The notes under the pieces are model-generated. The model did no database searches. It saw nothing but the letters and a program-made list of their open reading frames with translations, and had not been told where the DNA came from. 64,000 nucleotides of DNA. It comes from Branchiostoma floridae. Taxonomy: Eukaryota; Chordata; Leptocardii; Amphioxiformes; Branchiostomatidae. Below are positions 1 through 12,050 of the stretch, piece after piece. The position numbers and the translations under genes were made by a program. The stretch is from the NCBI RefSeq assembly GCF_000003815.2, contig NC_049984.1:14403314-14467313 (forward strand), read 5' to 3'. How positions within the stretch are numbered: the stretch's first letter is position 1; the number at the start of each line of letters is the position of its first letter.

Positions 1-1600
1 TTGGGACTACTTTTGGCGGACTGCGCACTAACATCATACGTCATGCCTTACGTGTCCCATAATTAGCTGTTTATATCACGTGGTCAAGCCGTAACGGGAC
101 AACAGCCGCGAAGCGCTTTTTTCAAAGTCGTTCCGCTTTGTTAGCGCGCCTTTTCAATTTCTGTGTACAAAGGACTACCTTTCTCGCAACGCGCAAAGCG
201 GTATCTTTCCAGAATACGATTTCTTGGCAAATGTTAGCCTTTTTTTTTCAGACGATTCTTTAAGTCACTTTTCTTCCTTATGAGTCAGAGGGGTCTTTTA
301 CTTGGCAGTGACTCAAGAGACAACTTTTCGCGTGGGTGGTTATGACGCAAAAACTGTGGGAAGGATCATATTCCGGGTCTCTTATTCCTTGGAATGTGCT
401 GACAAAAGCGCAGTTCTGTCTATTTATAAAAGATATTTGTCAAATGACATTGACTCCTTATGGCCTAACGGTCCTTTCTAACGCGTTTAGAGGGCGGTAT
501 ACCATACTAAAAATGAACGTGGTCGGTGAATCTAGGAAGTGGACACAATCCTTATCTCAACGATGAATAAGTAGCCTGTATCGCTTCGTACTATTCATAG
601 AATCATTGCTAGAATGACGACATAAAAAAAACTCATGACCAAGTTTACCGCAGTAACGTATCGTCGCGTCTTAAAACGCGTCAGAGCGGAACGAAACTAG
701 ACTTCCAAGGCCGATTTCTAATAAAACGGCATTCTTAGGTTTAAAAAACGGTTAAGAATCATCAGATGAAACCCACCGTCTGGCGATTGTGTCATAGCAA
801 CATTCTGGTATGAGGGCCGCTACCTTGAAAGATTTGAACACTGATATTTTTTGCCGCCAAGGACTCTTCTCGTAATACTATCCTGAGGATACAGTTGGCA
901 CCAGCATATTTCCTGCGATCCTCCGAATTCTTAGTCTTCGGCCGGACACGTCTTCGGTGTGGCACTGCCCCTTTCCTTGGCTTTTTGCGGGACGGAATCT
1001 ACCTCTGTTTTTTGTGGCGTAACGTTGTTGAAGGACACTTGCTGACTCAACTTTCGTTCCACAACACGCAACATCCAGCCGTTTCGGGTCACTGATGAAT
1101 ACGACAATTCAAACAGATCGGTTCAGTTCGGATGGGTTCACAAGCGCTTCGGGCGATTTAGAAAACAATTTTCGTTGTCCTAGATGAAATCCCACCCAAG
1201 GAGCGACTCAAATCGCTAGAAGCGACATCTAGCGGGATCATGTAGTAAGTGTCAAAAAGCAATGGTCGTCTCTGACCATGGGGCATGGGGCGTTTGCTGC
1301 ATTTGGAAACATCTATGATCATCTATGGATCAAGCATGCCGATGTCAACATAATGACATTTTCTAATGGTAACGTTACCCCCAATACAAGCTTTCTGGTG
1401 TTTTCACATGTCGCAATTACCCGTTAAAGATGGTATACAAAGACAAGCAGATTCTACCAGGTTTTCGACATTCCAGAATAACACTCTGTTTGTACTCACA
1501 TATCAATAGACCAATCCTATAGCGCCCCACCTCCGTCAATAAAACGTAGAAATGCAAAATAAAAACAAAGATATCGATGCAAGTATTTAACGGAGATGCA
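1..1600. other. No gene recognised
   Basis: I see no conserved protein stretch, paired splice sites or clear repeat structure here. Open frames are short (under 80 codons) and look like chance. Confidence 0.4.
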
Positions 1601-1619
1601 GTTACTCTCCCATTGGTCC

Positions 1620-1830
1620 AAGGAGGTTGAACCTCCTTGATTGGTCGAATCTCTCTCTAATTGGTTATACTGCTGATGGCAGAAAGGATCAGTCTATCCC
1701 AACATCTGTTTCAGCTGCCACTCTGTCATTGGTCGAATCGATAATTGCCACTCTCTCATTGGTTATAATGCTAATTGTGATGGACAGAAAGGGTCAGTCT
1801 ATTCCAACACCCGTTCTAGCTGACCAGAGC
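1620..1830. repeat. Imperfect tandem duplication, about 100 bp unit
   Basis: Two neighbouring segments (about 1640-1722 and 1729-1828) share the order ATTGGTCGAAT, CTCTCTAATTGGTTATA, GGACAGAAAGG, GTCAGTCTATTCC. The segment is rich in ATTGG, the reverse of CCAAT. The copies are diverged, so this is an old local duplication. No coding signal was seen. Confidence 0.6.
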
Positions 1831-2091
1831 TAGAAGTCCATGGAGGGTTGGATCGAACGACCAGTAAATGAAGAGATAACATGAGTTTGTATTAACCTAT
1901 TCATATAGCAAACCCAAACATCAACCCAACATTTTGAACAACCCATTTGAAAGAAATAACAGCCTTTCAAGTATTGTTCTATTCGTGAACATTTCAATCA
2001 AAGACGGAAGAAATAACAAGAAACGGCGTCTCAGTGATTAAAGACTTTCAGAGAGGTCGTCTCCACTTTGGTGGGGATCGCACGCGACGTC

Positions 2092-2358
2092 TTAGAAACT
2101 GCCAAAATCTTGCTTAATTTCTGTCAGCCACCGAGGGAGATAGACTTGACCATTAGCCTTTAGGAAAGCAGGCACTTTATTGAGGTCAATTTTTCCGCGA
2201 AGGTCGCGAACATAATGGCCGCGGTAGCACGCGAGTGGACCAGAGGTGCGGTACTTAGTGGTCAGGATTGAGCGTAGGTATGCCGTGGTCTTAAACAAGC
2301 CGTGACAGTGTTTGACGGAAAGGATAATATCACAGCTTAAACTGACAGAGTCTGTCAC
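2092..2358 (-). pseudogene. Possible ribosomal protein S19-like fragment
   Basis: The minus-strand frame is open for 88 codons and has no usable ATG at its start. Its second half contains VRDL, then AFLKANGQVYLPRWLTEIK, then a stop soon after. From memory of the family, this aligns without gaps to the N-terminal part of eukaryotic RPS19 (VKDV, [20 protein letters not shown]), sharing the AFLK, G, P, W and K positions. The rest of RPS19 is not found downstream and the upstream part does not match. It is therefore at best a decayed fragment or an exon of an unknown diverged relative. Identity is low and the match could be chance. Confidence 0.22.
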
Positions 2359-2901
2359 AACGTGTGGGCAGAAACTACATAGTTGGAAAATACCGTAGTG
2401 TCAAACATGGCGTTACACTAGCACTGGTACTACAGGAGCGTGTCGCATACCGGTACTGTTGGTGGTGGCTACATGAAACTGACAGCAAATGTACACGAAG
2501 CTTCTAACCCCCCTTTATTCATATGATCTGAGTTTCATACCGTTACGGGTTAACATTAGCCTCTACCAGGCTCCACAGGCCGCCGGAATAATATTAGACA
2601 TTGACCAAATGGACAGATGACGTGCTAGAGGAGTTAGGGACCTAGGTCAGAAACTGTACTTCTCGACCGGCTAACTCCCTCGGCATGTTTATATCTGTCT
2701 ATCATTGGCCAATTTCTAATATTTTTCTTGCGACAGTTAAACCGAAAAAAAAATAAAAATATCGCATTTAACATATTCTGCAAGAGAGCTCAAGTTTTTA
2801 AAGTTAGACACAGATAACAGTCGTTGCCATACTTTGTACCATGTACAAATGTCGAGCAATAAAGTTCATGATAACCAGGGAAATGCCTTACTCAGTATTT
2901 A

Positions 2902-3102
2902 GGCCTACGTCACATTTCCAAATCTGGGCTCGGCCGGGCAGCTTTCGGCACCAAAAGTGTGATATAAAAGACACCAACTACACAAGACGTAAAGAGAATA
3001 TAGTCACTGGCATTATGTACATGTATGTATATTTTTATATTTCTATTTTTCGTTTTCACAAACAGCCTGGTCGGTCCCCGGTTTGGAAATGTGACGTTAG
3101 CC
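2902..3102. mobile_element. MITE with TTA target site, PIF/Harbinger-like
   Basis: A 201-bp element starts GGCCTACGTCACATTTCC, and its right end reverse-complements to GGCTAACGTCACATTTCC. TTA flanks both sides (2899-2901 and 3103-3105). GG-starting ends and a TTA duplication are typical of PIF/Harbinger non-autonomous elements. The overlapping open frames of 144 and 179 codons follow the palindrome and are not taken as genes. A diverged relative lies at 8416-8544. Confidence 0.75.
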
Positions 3103-3105
3103 TTA

Positions 3106-4022
3106 GAGGTGGTTTTCCTTGTTCGAAGCGAACAGGTGAAAGTAGAGAAGTAAGTTATCCAACACGAGCAGCATGTTTTCACTTCCCTTCTTTCACCTGT
3201 AGCGCGAGCCTTCTGAACTATTTCGGAAGTAGAAACACCGGTGACGAGAGGAGTCTCCGGTTTACGTCTGTGGTCCAAGTGCTGACTGTTACACGCTTTC
3301 GAGTTGAAACATTTGTTTTCCGACAAAAATGGACCATTAAACAAGCATGCAAGCAGTTTTTAGAACAAACATCTTTGTGAACGCTTATGATCACAATGTA
3401 GGTTTGTGCATTAGCAAGAACGCAGAAGTCATACTTTTCAATCAGGTTTGGTAGTCTTGATAGAGTCATACATTTTACGTAATAGGCAAGGTGTAGCCCG
3501 TCAGTGATCCTTGCCACCCAAGTCGAGGTAAAGAGCTCAAAAAGCGTAAGTGGTGGGGTCACTTTCGGTGAAGCTCACATCTGTACACCCTTCTTGGAAA
3601 GGGTGCTGGTGCTCGAGAAAAAATGTTGATACCATGCAGGTGACAGCTTTTAGTGCGTGACGATAGGTGAAAAATAACATCCTTTTTTCACTATTGGAGA
3701 TGTGATATAATGCGGCTACACTCTCACCTGTTGGGGCTACTCTACCCATGCAGAAAACGTTTGTCAACACTCCATACACAATCTCTTTTCAGCTCTCCTC
3801 CCCCGTTTTAGAGCTTGCCAATTAACGAAGGGAGACCTTTAATTGGGAGCACAGGCCCCCTGACAGAGCCCTCACGTGCCCGTGATACGAGCGTTCGGAA
3901 ACCACCACAAATATGTGGTGCGAAGGTTGTGTTTACGTCTGCCTGCTGCCGCGAAGAGAAACTTCCTCTCGCTGTTCGCATTCCGACAACACGTTCGTCC
4001 GGCCGCAGACTTCCCGGTCAGG
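3106..4022. other. No gene recognised
   Basis: Overlapping open frames on both strands lack conserved motifs and splice signals. There is nothing I can name. Confidence 0.3.
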
Positions 4023-4242
4023 TAGTCTCCTTCGCAGACTCCCGGAGCGGTACCATTTATGTTTTTTTTGAGCTCTGATTCACTAGTTTCAACATGGGCT
4101 AAGGTTCTCAATGCTGGGCTGGAAAACGGGTGCAACAAATCCCCCCTCCCCTAGCACAGAGAATTAAGCCCATGTTAAAAATCGGAATAGCGCTCTCCAA
4201 AAAAATTAATTCAGCCGCTGCAGAAGTCTGCGAAGGAGACTA
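4023..4242. mobile_element. MITE with long terminal inverted repeats (TAGTCTCCTTCGCAGACT ends)
   Basis: The left end TAGTCTCCTTCGCAGACT is repeated inverted at the right end (about 4225-4242). Pairing continues imperfectly for about 80 bases per side, including ACATGGGCT. The element is about 220 bp and has no coding capacity. No clean target-site duplication was seen. Confidence 0.75.
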
Positions 4243-4538
4243 TCAACGCGATTGCTGGTGCTAACTGACTGTGAAAGACCGCTGACATAATGGCTGACAG
4301 GAATCCAGACTTCCCCTCCGCTATCACTCCACGGTTTTGCGTCACAAAGTCAAGAATCCTGTCGTCTGTTTTTCTCTTTCCCTTAGGGAGGATTTCCAAC
4401 GTAATTCAGATAAGAAGTGCCAGTCTAGCATGTGGTGAAGGCAACAGCGAAGGCCATAGTTCTGTGATAATTGATTGTTTCAGAAATACGTCAAGTGTCG
4501 ATGTGCACAGAGGCTAGGAGATTTCGAAGAGGGTTACC

Positions 4539-4620
4539 ACACAAAAATAAATGAGAAAGAAAGGAAGGGAGAGAGGGAGAGAAAGAGAAAGAAAGAAGGA
4601 AAGAAAGAAATAAGGGAGGC
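4539..4620 (+). repeat. Purine-rich low-complexity tract
   Basis: A run of GAAA, GGGA and GAGA units, nearly all purine on the plus strand. The lysine/glutamate-rich and serine/leucine-rich frames across it are composition artefacts. Confidence 0.8.
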
Positions 4621-5167
4621 AGAAATAACGACAAACTCGAATGTTTATAAAAGGAAAAGTAGAATGCTAGTATTAGAAGAAAGAAGATGCAGCACTGTGG
4701 CATTCATGTATACTTTAAGATATACTTTAAGATAAATCAAGAACTTTCTAATATACCCCAAGTATAATGTAGCCTCTTCTGAAAATAGCTTCAAAGTTAA
4801 AAGCTGACAATTGATCTAGACTTTATCTAATTGTGTCTTCGAAGAGCTACTTTATCGTTTTGCTGCGTCTTTTCCATGAACAAGAAGAAAATGCGAGGGT
4901 ATCCTTGCCCCACATTCCGCTGATGTAGCTTGCCAACTGATCCATGGCCACCTCTGACGCCACAGTGCGCCCGTCCTTCAGAGAGAGAGAAACGGCAGGG
5001 AGGTCCTCTTGGTTCACCCGCGGTAAGTTTGAGCGACATGCCGGGACATTCCTGTACAGGCTCCATCGGTCTACGTGCGGTTTTACCCGACTTCGTAACG
5101 CCTGATTTGCACTGACATGAAATGAAAAGTTTTCTGACTTTTGTCGCTCTGACAGAAGTATATTTAC

Positions 5168-5344
5168 CTTGTCGGCCACAGTTCGACATTGTCGCTTTAA
5201 TGGAACCAACTGATGATGAAAAGCTTCACGTTTAAGGTCATCTAACGCACGTGTCTGTAAGAACCAAGAGTACCGATTTATTTTCTCCTTTTCTACTTTT
5301 TTCCCAGCGATCCGTGGAGTCTGGTAGAAAGTATCATTGAGCAA
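5168..5344 (-). other. Weak candidate exon, unknown product
   Basis: A minus-strand frame open from about 5344 to 4847 has an AG just before its start (5345-5346) and a GTAAAT donor-like site after a GACAAG at 5168. The residues between (LKREAFHHQLVPLKRQ and similar) have a protein-like composition. I recognise no family, the polypyrimidine tract is poor, and an open frame of this length is expected by chance once or twice in a window this size. It is recorded only as a candidate. Confidence 0.15.
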
Positions 5345-6371
5345 CTGTTAGCTATTTATTTACCTTTCTCATCACATGACATGCTTGCAAGGTATAACAC
5401 ACGTAATCGGTGATACAATGATACGCATTACGTTAGAAAAGTTTTTTTACCAAGCCAAAACTAACAACCAAGGATTTGTCGTTTTAAATGCGACAAGATG
5501 TTTGATACGAGGTACTAGTACGCTTTTCTCATATGCCGAAAAAACGGGATGCGTCTCTATCGTCTTACTCTAAAGCAAACAAGCATGATAGGGAATCCAA
5601 AGTTTTCTTGTCTGAGATATTCACGCTTATTTCAAGAGGAAATAACAAATTATAAGCATGGTTTTCCGAGAAACGGGGGGTCGAAGCTACAGTTTTTGTT
5701 TCCACGACCTTTCTGACCTTATAAATACCAGAGATGGGATCTCTGACTTCGCCGGATGGGTACAAGTGGATACTTCCGACTTGATCATCAGTCTGCTTAA
5801 TCTTGTTGAAAGCACAAGACACTGTCGCCGGAACAAACAATCAAAAATCATCCTATCCTGACCTACAAATATGTCCGTTCGCGATTGCTACATTTTGCGG
5901 CGTGCAGTGACCATCATATCCGCAGTGTGTCGCTTCCTATTGTACACCTGTACCCACACCTGCTTTATCCGTCAGCGTCCCGTTTTCGCAATCGCAACGT
6001 GCTAATCTACGATTTTTCTTGTCGGGTGCGTTTTGCACCCAGTATGCATCTTTTACGTCTAGCCAAACCCATACATACATTCATCACAGTAGGTGAACTT
6101 GAGAGAACTTTTCATGGACTACTAAAACGCATTTCATAGATAACAGGAAAACAAAGTCCACATGCTGTGATTGTGTAAATCTATAGGCCAAGGTAGGACG
6201 AATAAGAAATTCCACCATGTATAGCCAAAAGAGTCTCCAATGTCGACCTGATAAAACAATAGGTAACAGTTGTTTGGCCGGTCATTCACATTCGTGCCAC
6301 CTGATGCTTCAACCACCTAGCCTGGTATCCATCCCAAAAGCTATCTAGGTCTCCTCAATCGGATTACCAAC

Positions 6372-6531
6372 TTCTCTCCAAGCAGAGGTTGGTGGGGGGA
6401 AATCGTGACTGTTTCCTTATATGCCGTATTTTTCAACCATCCTCCTCACCTTGGTTGGGAGGCTGGTCAAAGAATACGGCATATGAGGAAACGGTCACGA
6501 TTTTCCCCAACCAACCTCTGCTTGGAGAGTA
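6372..6531. mobile_element. MITE, CCAAGCAGA-terminal family, 9-bp target duplication
   Basis: A 160-bp near-palindrome. Its ends read CTCTCCAAGCAGAGGTTGG and pair for about 58 bases, as far as the ATATGCCGTATT segments near the middle. ATTACCAAC occurs immediately outside both ends (6363-6371 and 6532-6540), a perfect 9-bp target-site duplication. A 9-bp duplication with long inverted ends fits Mutator-like elements better than hAT (8 bp) or mariner (TA). That superfamily call is inference. Confidence 0.85.
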
Positions 6532-8415
6532 ATTACCAACCACATTGTCGCCCATGTAATGCAATTGTGTCTACAACAAACTTTCTGCATCACTCCTAAC
6601 AGGCTAAACTGACACCTACAATACATTCAATTAGAAATTTGGTGATCTTTGACAAATTTGCACATTATTTTTTTTAGCTATACCGTTAAAAGTTGGACTT
6701 GTGTAGTAATTCACGAAGACGTGTCCATACCATGACTACTATTGGACAGTAATGTCACAAGGCCAGTGGCTGACAAGAATTAGGCCATGGCCAGGGCGCC
6801 GTTGACTGACAGGGTAGTGTCCAAAATCAAGGTCAGACCGTGAGAGCCACATGTGGAGCGCACATGGCCCGTGAGACCCCCTACTGCGGCCCGCCTGCCA
6901 GACTCGTTAGCTCACGTGGAACTCAGCGTGAGGGCGATTAGAGTACTCAGGGAGAACTCTTCAAGCAGATGTCAGACCTGGGGAGGTTTCGGACGTCTTC
7001 TTATGCGTTTTTATCGGGCTTTTTATTTTTTCATGTTTTCTTTGTGCGTTATCGTATATATTTTTGGTGTGACAAATGGCATGAGTTCCAGTTATTAACA
7101 TTTATAAATTGAAAATTGTTTTAAATCATAGACGTTTTTATTGTTAATTTTCTTTTTGCAAACAGGTGTGACCATATGTTCATGTATATGCATCAAGCAT
7201 GAATCTATATATCAACACCAATGGTACTGATGACATATTGGTGGAAGATTATAAATCATTTAGCACAATTAAACTAAAGCTGTAATGTAGTTGTGCAGGT
7301 TTCTACGACATGTGTCAACTGGTCCGAACGGGTTCTCGTTCCCAGAACGGGTTCACATTCCGATCCCCCGGGAACGAGAGCATCCTGCAGGTGCACCGGT
7401 GCGAAAATAAACATCTCCGGTGAACTCGGAATTTAGGGCTCGGGCTTGGCCTGTCATAGACGGGCAACAAAATTTAATGGTACGAGTGTTGAAATCCATA
7501 TCTTTATCACAAGGAGCAGTGCTAAAATTGTGGCTCGGTCTCCTACTGTATCCACAAAGGTCTTAGTGGAAAGTTACAACATGGTTGTCACTGTTATTTG
7601 TATCTCTTAGCCATTTTAACACTTCAATACCGACCAAAACACGTGTCCACTTGGGTATGTACGATAATAAGAGAGCAACGTCATTTTGGGGTCCACATAC
7701 ATCCCAAAGCATCTTCGTACGCGAGACGACACACACTACTTCAGAATGGAAGGCTTCTACTATCTTGTGACCTTGGCCTATCATGGTCCACAGGTCATTC
7801 CATGAAAACCAGCCACATGGCTGTGCAGTGTTCACACACACGTTACCCACTCCATATCCTTTGTAACCTGAAATCCAGGATGTTACCAGGGCCTTAACAG
7901 GCCAGCTCTTCGGCACAAGGTCTGGCCACCAAGAAAATTTTGTCTCAGACCCTGCTGTTGAAATTCATTGACACAGCTCCCGCGGGAATATACGTCATGA
8001 CACGGAGCGCTTTCTGATTGGCTAAAAAATTATTAAATCTGGCAACATTCTCGGCTGTTGGAGAGCCTTTGACGCAGAATTCGTGCCGAAGAGCTGGTCT
8101 GTGTGGGCCCTGGCAACAGGCTGGATTCCAGGTTGAGTTGTAGTACCCTTTGCAGCGTCCCTCAGCGAGTACCAAAGCCCTTAATGGGGGCGTGGGAAGC
8201 CGATGACACGCGCTATCTGCAGACGACAGGTCGTGCTACGCGCTCCTGTCAGCAGCGTTCCCGCGCGCGTGGCTGAGGCGAGCTGCTCTCTGTCAGCAAC
8301 TCACCGAGAAGGAGAGGGGAAAGTACAAGATAACAGATTCAGACCAAATGCCACAAATAAAATGACTTAACATAAAGAAGAGAGTGCAACTATGACAAGC
8401 AAATTTACTGGTTTC
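6532..8415. other. Intergenic, repeat fragments only
   Basis: Contains a one-sided CCAAGCAGA-family end near 6957-7040 (TTCAAGCAGATG, then GACGTCTTCTTATGCG). It also has a small inverted repeat, TCTCGTTCCC at about 7333 with GGGAACGAGA at about 7367. Minus-strand frames at 7563-7916 and 7945-8175 are open, but I recognise no family and see no supporting splice sites. Confidence 0.4.
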
Positions 8416-8544
8416 GGCTAATATAACGGCCGGGCAGCTTTCGGGAACGAAAAGTATAACGTTAATATAAGAGACACCAAAACTACCATTTTCGTTTCCA
8501 CAAACAGCCCGGTCGGGCCTCGGTTTAAAAATGTGGCGTTAGCC
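8416..8544. mobile_element. Diverged copy of the 2902-3102 MITE family
   Basis: Shares GGCCGGGCAGCTTTCGG, ATATAAGAGACACCAA (ATATAAAAGACACCAA in the other copy), TTTCGTTTCCACAAACAGCC and ATGTGGCGTTAGCC with the element at 2902-3102. Part of the left terminal repeat is deleted, so no target-site duplication is visible. Confidence 0.65.
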
Positions 8545-9198
8545 TGACCGAAATAACACGAACACGTGACTACCGAATATGTCACGTCACAACTCGTCAC
8601 AGCTTGAACCGTCCATGGTTTCTCTACAACCATTGTAGATACGTTTGTTCTGGTGGACGTATAAAGAAAAACAACAAATATAAAATACACTCTTCTATAA
8701 GGACCAAAACACCCGCTCCATCGGTTGGCATGCGTTAAGGGATTCACCTAATTACCTTTGCATTTGTTTATACTATCAAGATGGAGTATCTTTTGAAAGA
8801 TGTAAGTCACACCCAGTAAACACTAGGAGTAACGTTACGATTAGAACTACAAAAAAACATTGACCGTTTCCAAAATCATATCCAGTAAGTTTCTTGAGTA
8901 ACTGCTTGTTGGCATGTCTTATTACCTGGATGTCTAATCTTCATACATGATATCGTACAAAAAACATTCCTTTTGTTTTATTCGAGATATTTCCCAACCA
9001 CATCCCGTCTATCCTTCAATTTTTAAGCTTCACATTACCCCTTGTAGTGAAATTCAGAACCAAAAGCGGTCAATTTCACGGCCGTGGAAGTCAACAATCC
9101 ACGGTATTTGGATATGCCTGCTCCTCCCTTGCAAGTTTAGCTATCAGGACGAGAAGACTCAAGACAAATGCCTTGAAGTCGATCAGCAAACTACTAGC

Positions 9199-9292
9199 AA
9201 TTAGCTGACCTATCAAATGCAGTGACAACTAATTAGCTGACCAATAAAACGTCATGAGCACTAATCAGCTGACCTATCAAACGTCATGTTCC
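9199..9292 (+). repeat. Three-copy tandem repeat, about 32 bp
   Basis: TTAGCTGACCTATCAAA recurs three times with small changes, each followed by a segment resembling CGTCATG. Confidence 0.7.
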
Positions 9293-9758
9293 GTATTATA
9301 GAGACCTGGGACATGTTATTGTTACCTCATGTATCCAAAAACACCAATTAGGATATTTGCGATGTTATGATATAGTAAACGTTCCGCAGGTGGTCATATG
9401 ATATCGCCCAAACTATGGCTTGTCAACAAAGTTGTTCGCCATCTTTGAAGTCGCTAATGTTTAATCTTGCTAAATTAGGTTTGAATGACTTTTATATTAC
9501 CTTATTATAAGGCCACCCAGAATAAAGAGGAGTGTATATGATAAAGACAACGCCTTGCTTGTGGCAGGGGAGGGTTTGAGGACGTTTATTTTGATTTCCT
9601 GTTAAAGACGCTTAACCATGGACAGTGTTTATGGAGCCCGCGCGCCCCCGGTATGACCCTTGCCAGCTGGCGCCGGTTTGGCCTCAGTCTCTACTAGACA
9701 CTTTCGTGGTTCATGAATAATAATAAAATTGGCAACGTTAAATGAATAATGACAACTG

Positions 9759-9838
9759 TGTCCCTGTAGCTCAACTGGTAGCAGCCTTACGATTGAACTC
9801 CTAGTTCCAATTATTTTGTAAGATTGGGGTCCATTTTT
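9759..9838 (+). mobile_element. tRNA-derived SINE (family A), truncated head
   Basis: Starts TGTCCCTGTAGCTCAACTGG, an A-box-like tRNA head shared with the fuller copies at 52276-52552 and 57165-57425. Only the first 80 bases or so can be recognised. Confidence 0.7.
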
Positions 9839-10509
9839 TGTTCATTTGAAAAAAAAAAGTCCAGAGAAAAAACTACATAGGTTTTGCTATATCACAAACC
9901 TGGCAATATTACCATTCAGAGGCACATACACATAATTTCAGTCTAAAACAATGCATTTTATTCAGAACATTAGTAACAAATCAAAGTAAGGGATTTATGT
10001 ATCAAAAAAATGCCATTAAACTCCTCAGGCTGTTGTTTTCTTTTTGTTACTATGATTTAAGCCGTATATCTTCACAGCTGCAGAGTAACCCAAAAGGCAA
10101 GGCGTAAAGGTGCAGATAAAACGGAAAAGAGGTAACTTAGTCTACCGTCCCAAATCTCAGTCTGTTCCGAGAAACAACACGCGAGCCAGTGCACAACTGG
10201 GCTGTACCGTACATAGTATCCACTCTGAACCGGCGCCTGTTCGAGCACCCCGCCGCATTGCTTACCGCGTGGTTGGACAACGGTACATTCCTAGGAAACA
10301 GGATGAAAGCTTGTTGCCATGGCGCCAGTTTATTGTTATCTGCTTCATCTGTTCGCGGGTAAGAACAAGTCCGCCATTCGCACAACGCAGTGACCTGTGG
10401 ACAAGTCATCTCCGAGCAGATATTAGGAGGGAAGACTGTAACATTCTCTAACTTATTTTGGACTTTTGTGTTGCAGGAAAATGGTACAGATTTGAAAAAA
10501 ATTACGATC

Positions 10510-10567
10510 TTCTCTCTCTCTCTCTCTCTCTCTGTCTGTCTGTCTGTCTGTTTGTTTGTCTGTCTGC

Positions 10568-10596
<29 letters not shown>
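10510..10596 (+). repeat. Compound microsatellite (CT)n (TCTG)n (CT)n
   Basis: CT dinucleotides on both sides enclose TCTG/TTTG tetranucleotide units. Overlapping serine/leucine frames are artefacts. Confidence 0.95.
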
Positions 10597-10599
<3 letters not shown>

Positions 10600-11334
10600 G
10601 CAATTAGTCGATCGATATGGACATGGGGGTCGGGGGTGGTCTAATGCTAGTTCACCTTAATACGTCCAGTAGACGGACAGCGGTTTAAATTTGTGAAAGT
10701 AGTTTGGAAGAGTTTATGGGGTTGTAGGTGATATACATTCCTGTCGTCGTTTGACAGTTTATAGCTTTCCACACGACTGCCTTCCCTAGCTGTTCCAGGA
10801 CTTTCGAGGGTGCAGTCTATGTTTGTTGTTGAAGGAGTTACTATCAGTTGCAGACATCCGATATATCATCACTACTCAGAAAAAGTGATCCGTCTTGTGT
10901 ACGATTTATGTTTACAGACGCCGGGAAAACAGCAACCTGCGGTTCGGCCCTGTCTGCCGCCCACCACCCAGCCCGCACGCAAACGTGTTTATCTGTGTGT
11001 TACGATGGGGTTGTGTGTTTTCGTTTTTATGTGTGAAAATATGCGTAAGTTACTCATCGAAACATCTGGTGTTTTCAGCTACACTGGGTTTAAGATTCCA
11101 TAGGTTCACCACGAACTGTTGTCTGGCACGTGAATGATCACTAGTCATGACTTTTAATTGTACGGTGTACCACTACCAGAGAAAAGGTCATGTTCGGGGG
11201 TTGGCATGGAGTAATAATCTGTTGAGCATAAGTTAGAATAGCGATGACAACATGGAAAAGCAGAAAACTGCTCCGACCCACTCAAATATGTGCAGCGGAG
11301 GCGACTGCCTCCGGAAACGGACACATTTCATCGT

Positions 11335-11530
11335 GAAAGCATACTAAAAATCATGACGATCCGTCAACCCCTTCTTGAGTCATTCTCTTTCAAAGTCTGA
11401 AACGAAATCGGCCCCAAAAATGACACTTAAATCACGTCCACAGCATGCAGGTTCAAAACTCGAGATATCATAACAGGAAGTTTCGCTGCAGTACCTTAGA
11501 AAGAAGCTAGACGGCCATTATCGAATTAGA
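11335..11530 (+). mobile_element. Fragment of a LINE-like 3' region
   Basis: Contains AAATCATGACGATCCGTCAA, also seen inverted near 15530, and GGAAGTTTCGCTGCAGTACC, shared with 21760-21792 and in weaker form with 44467-44484. These are pieces of one dispersed family whose better copies end in (CA)n tracts. Confidence 0.5.
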
Positions 11531-11941
11531 CATTCGCTGTTCCGACACCTGTCCACATGCTACGACGTAAACATCATTAGTATTCATCGACTTCTTCTTG
11601 AGTTATCCTGTCTACAAACGCAAACAGATACCGATACGGTACCTAAAACATAAACTTCTTGGCGCGGAGATTGTAATCAAGTTTTAGGAGATGGCTCAGA
11701 AGGGGAAGGGGTCATGAAAGGGGGAGTTTAAGAGAGGGAGTGGAGTTGGTGGTATTGTTTATTTAGACAGTCCTCTGGTAAAAGAGACCAAGGACGTTTA
11801 ATTATCTCTTCTGTAGAAATTACATCGTGAATCAAACATCACTTCATAAACGACATAAAACATGTCACATCAGGTCTCACACCCACAAACATACAGAGAT
11901 TCTTGCCACTGGATTGATTCATTCTGACAGTAAACGTTTTT

Positions 11942-12050
11942 TTCACCTGAGTGGAGTGAAAAAAGTCGTATTGAGTGCCCTTCCCAAGGCCACAACATCA
12001 GTGAACACAAAGTCACTGAGTTCTAGGCCAAACACTCTAACCCTTACGCC
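11942..12050 (-). mobile_element. tRNA-derived SINE (family B), truncated
   Basis: Read on the minus strand it begins GGCGTAAGGGTTAGAGTG and continues into GGGCACTCAATACGACTTTT. It is collinear with the copies at 15942-16170 and 25244-25497. Confidence 0.6.

Noticed and set aside
3537-3779. Minus-strand 80-codon frame
   Set aside because: No family, no splice context; chance length.
4491-4735. Lysine/glutamate-rich and serine/leucine-rich frames
   Set aside because: Products of a purine-rich low-complexity tract.
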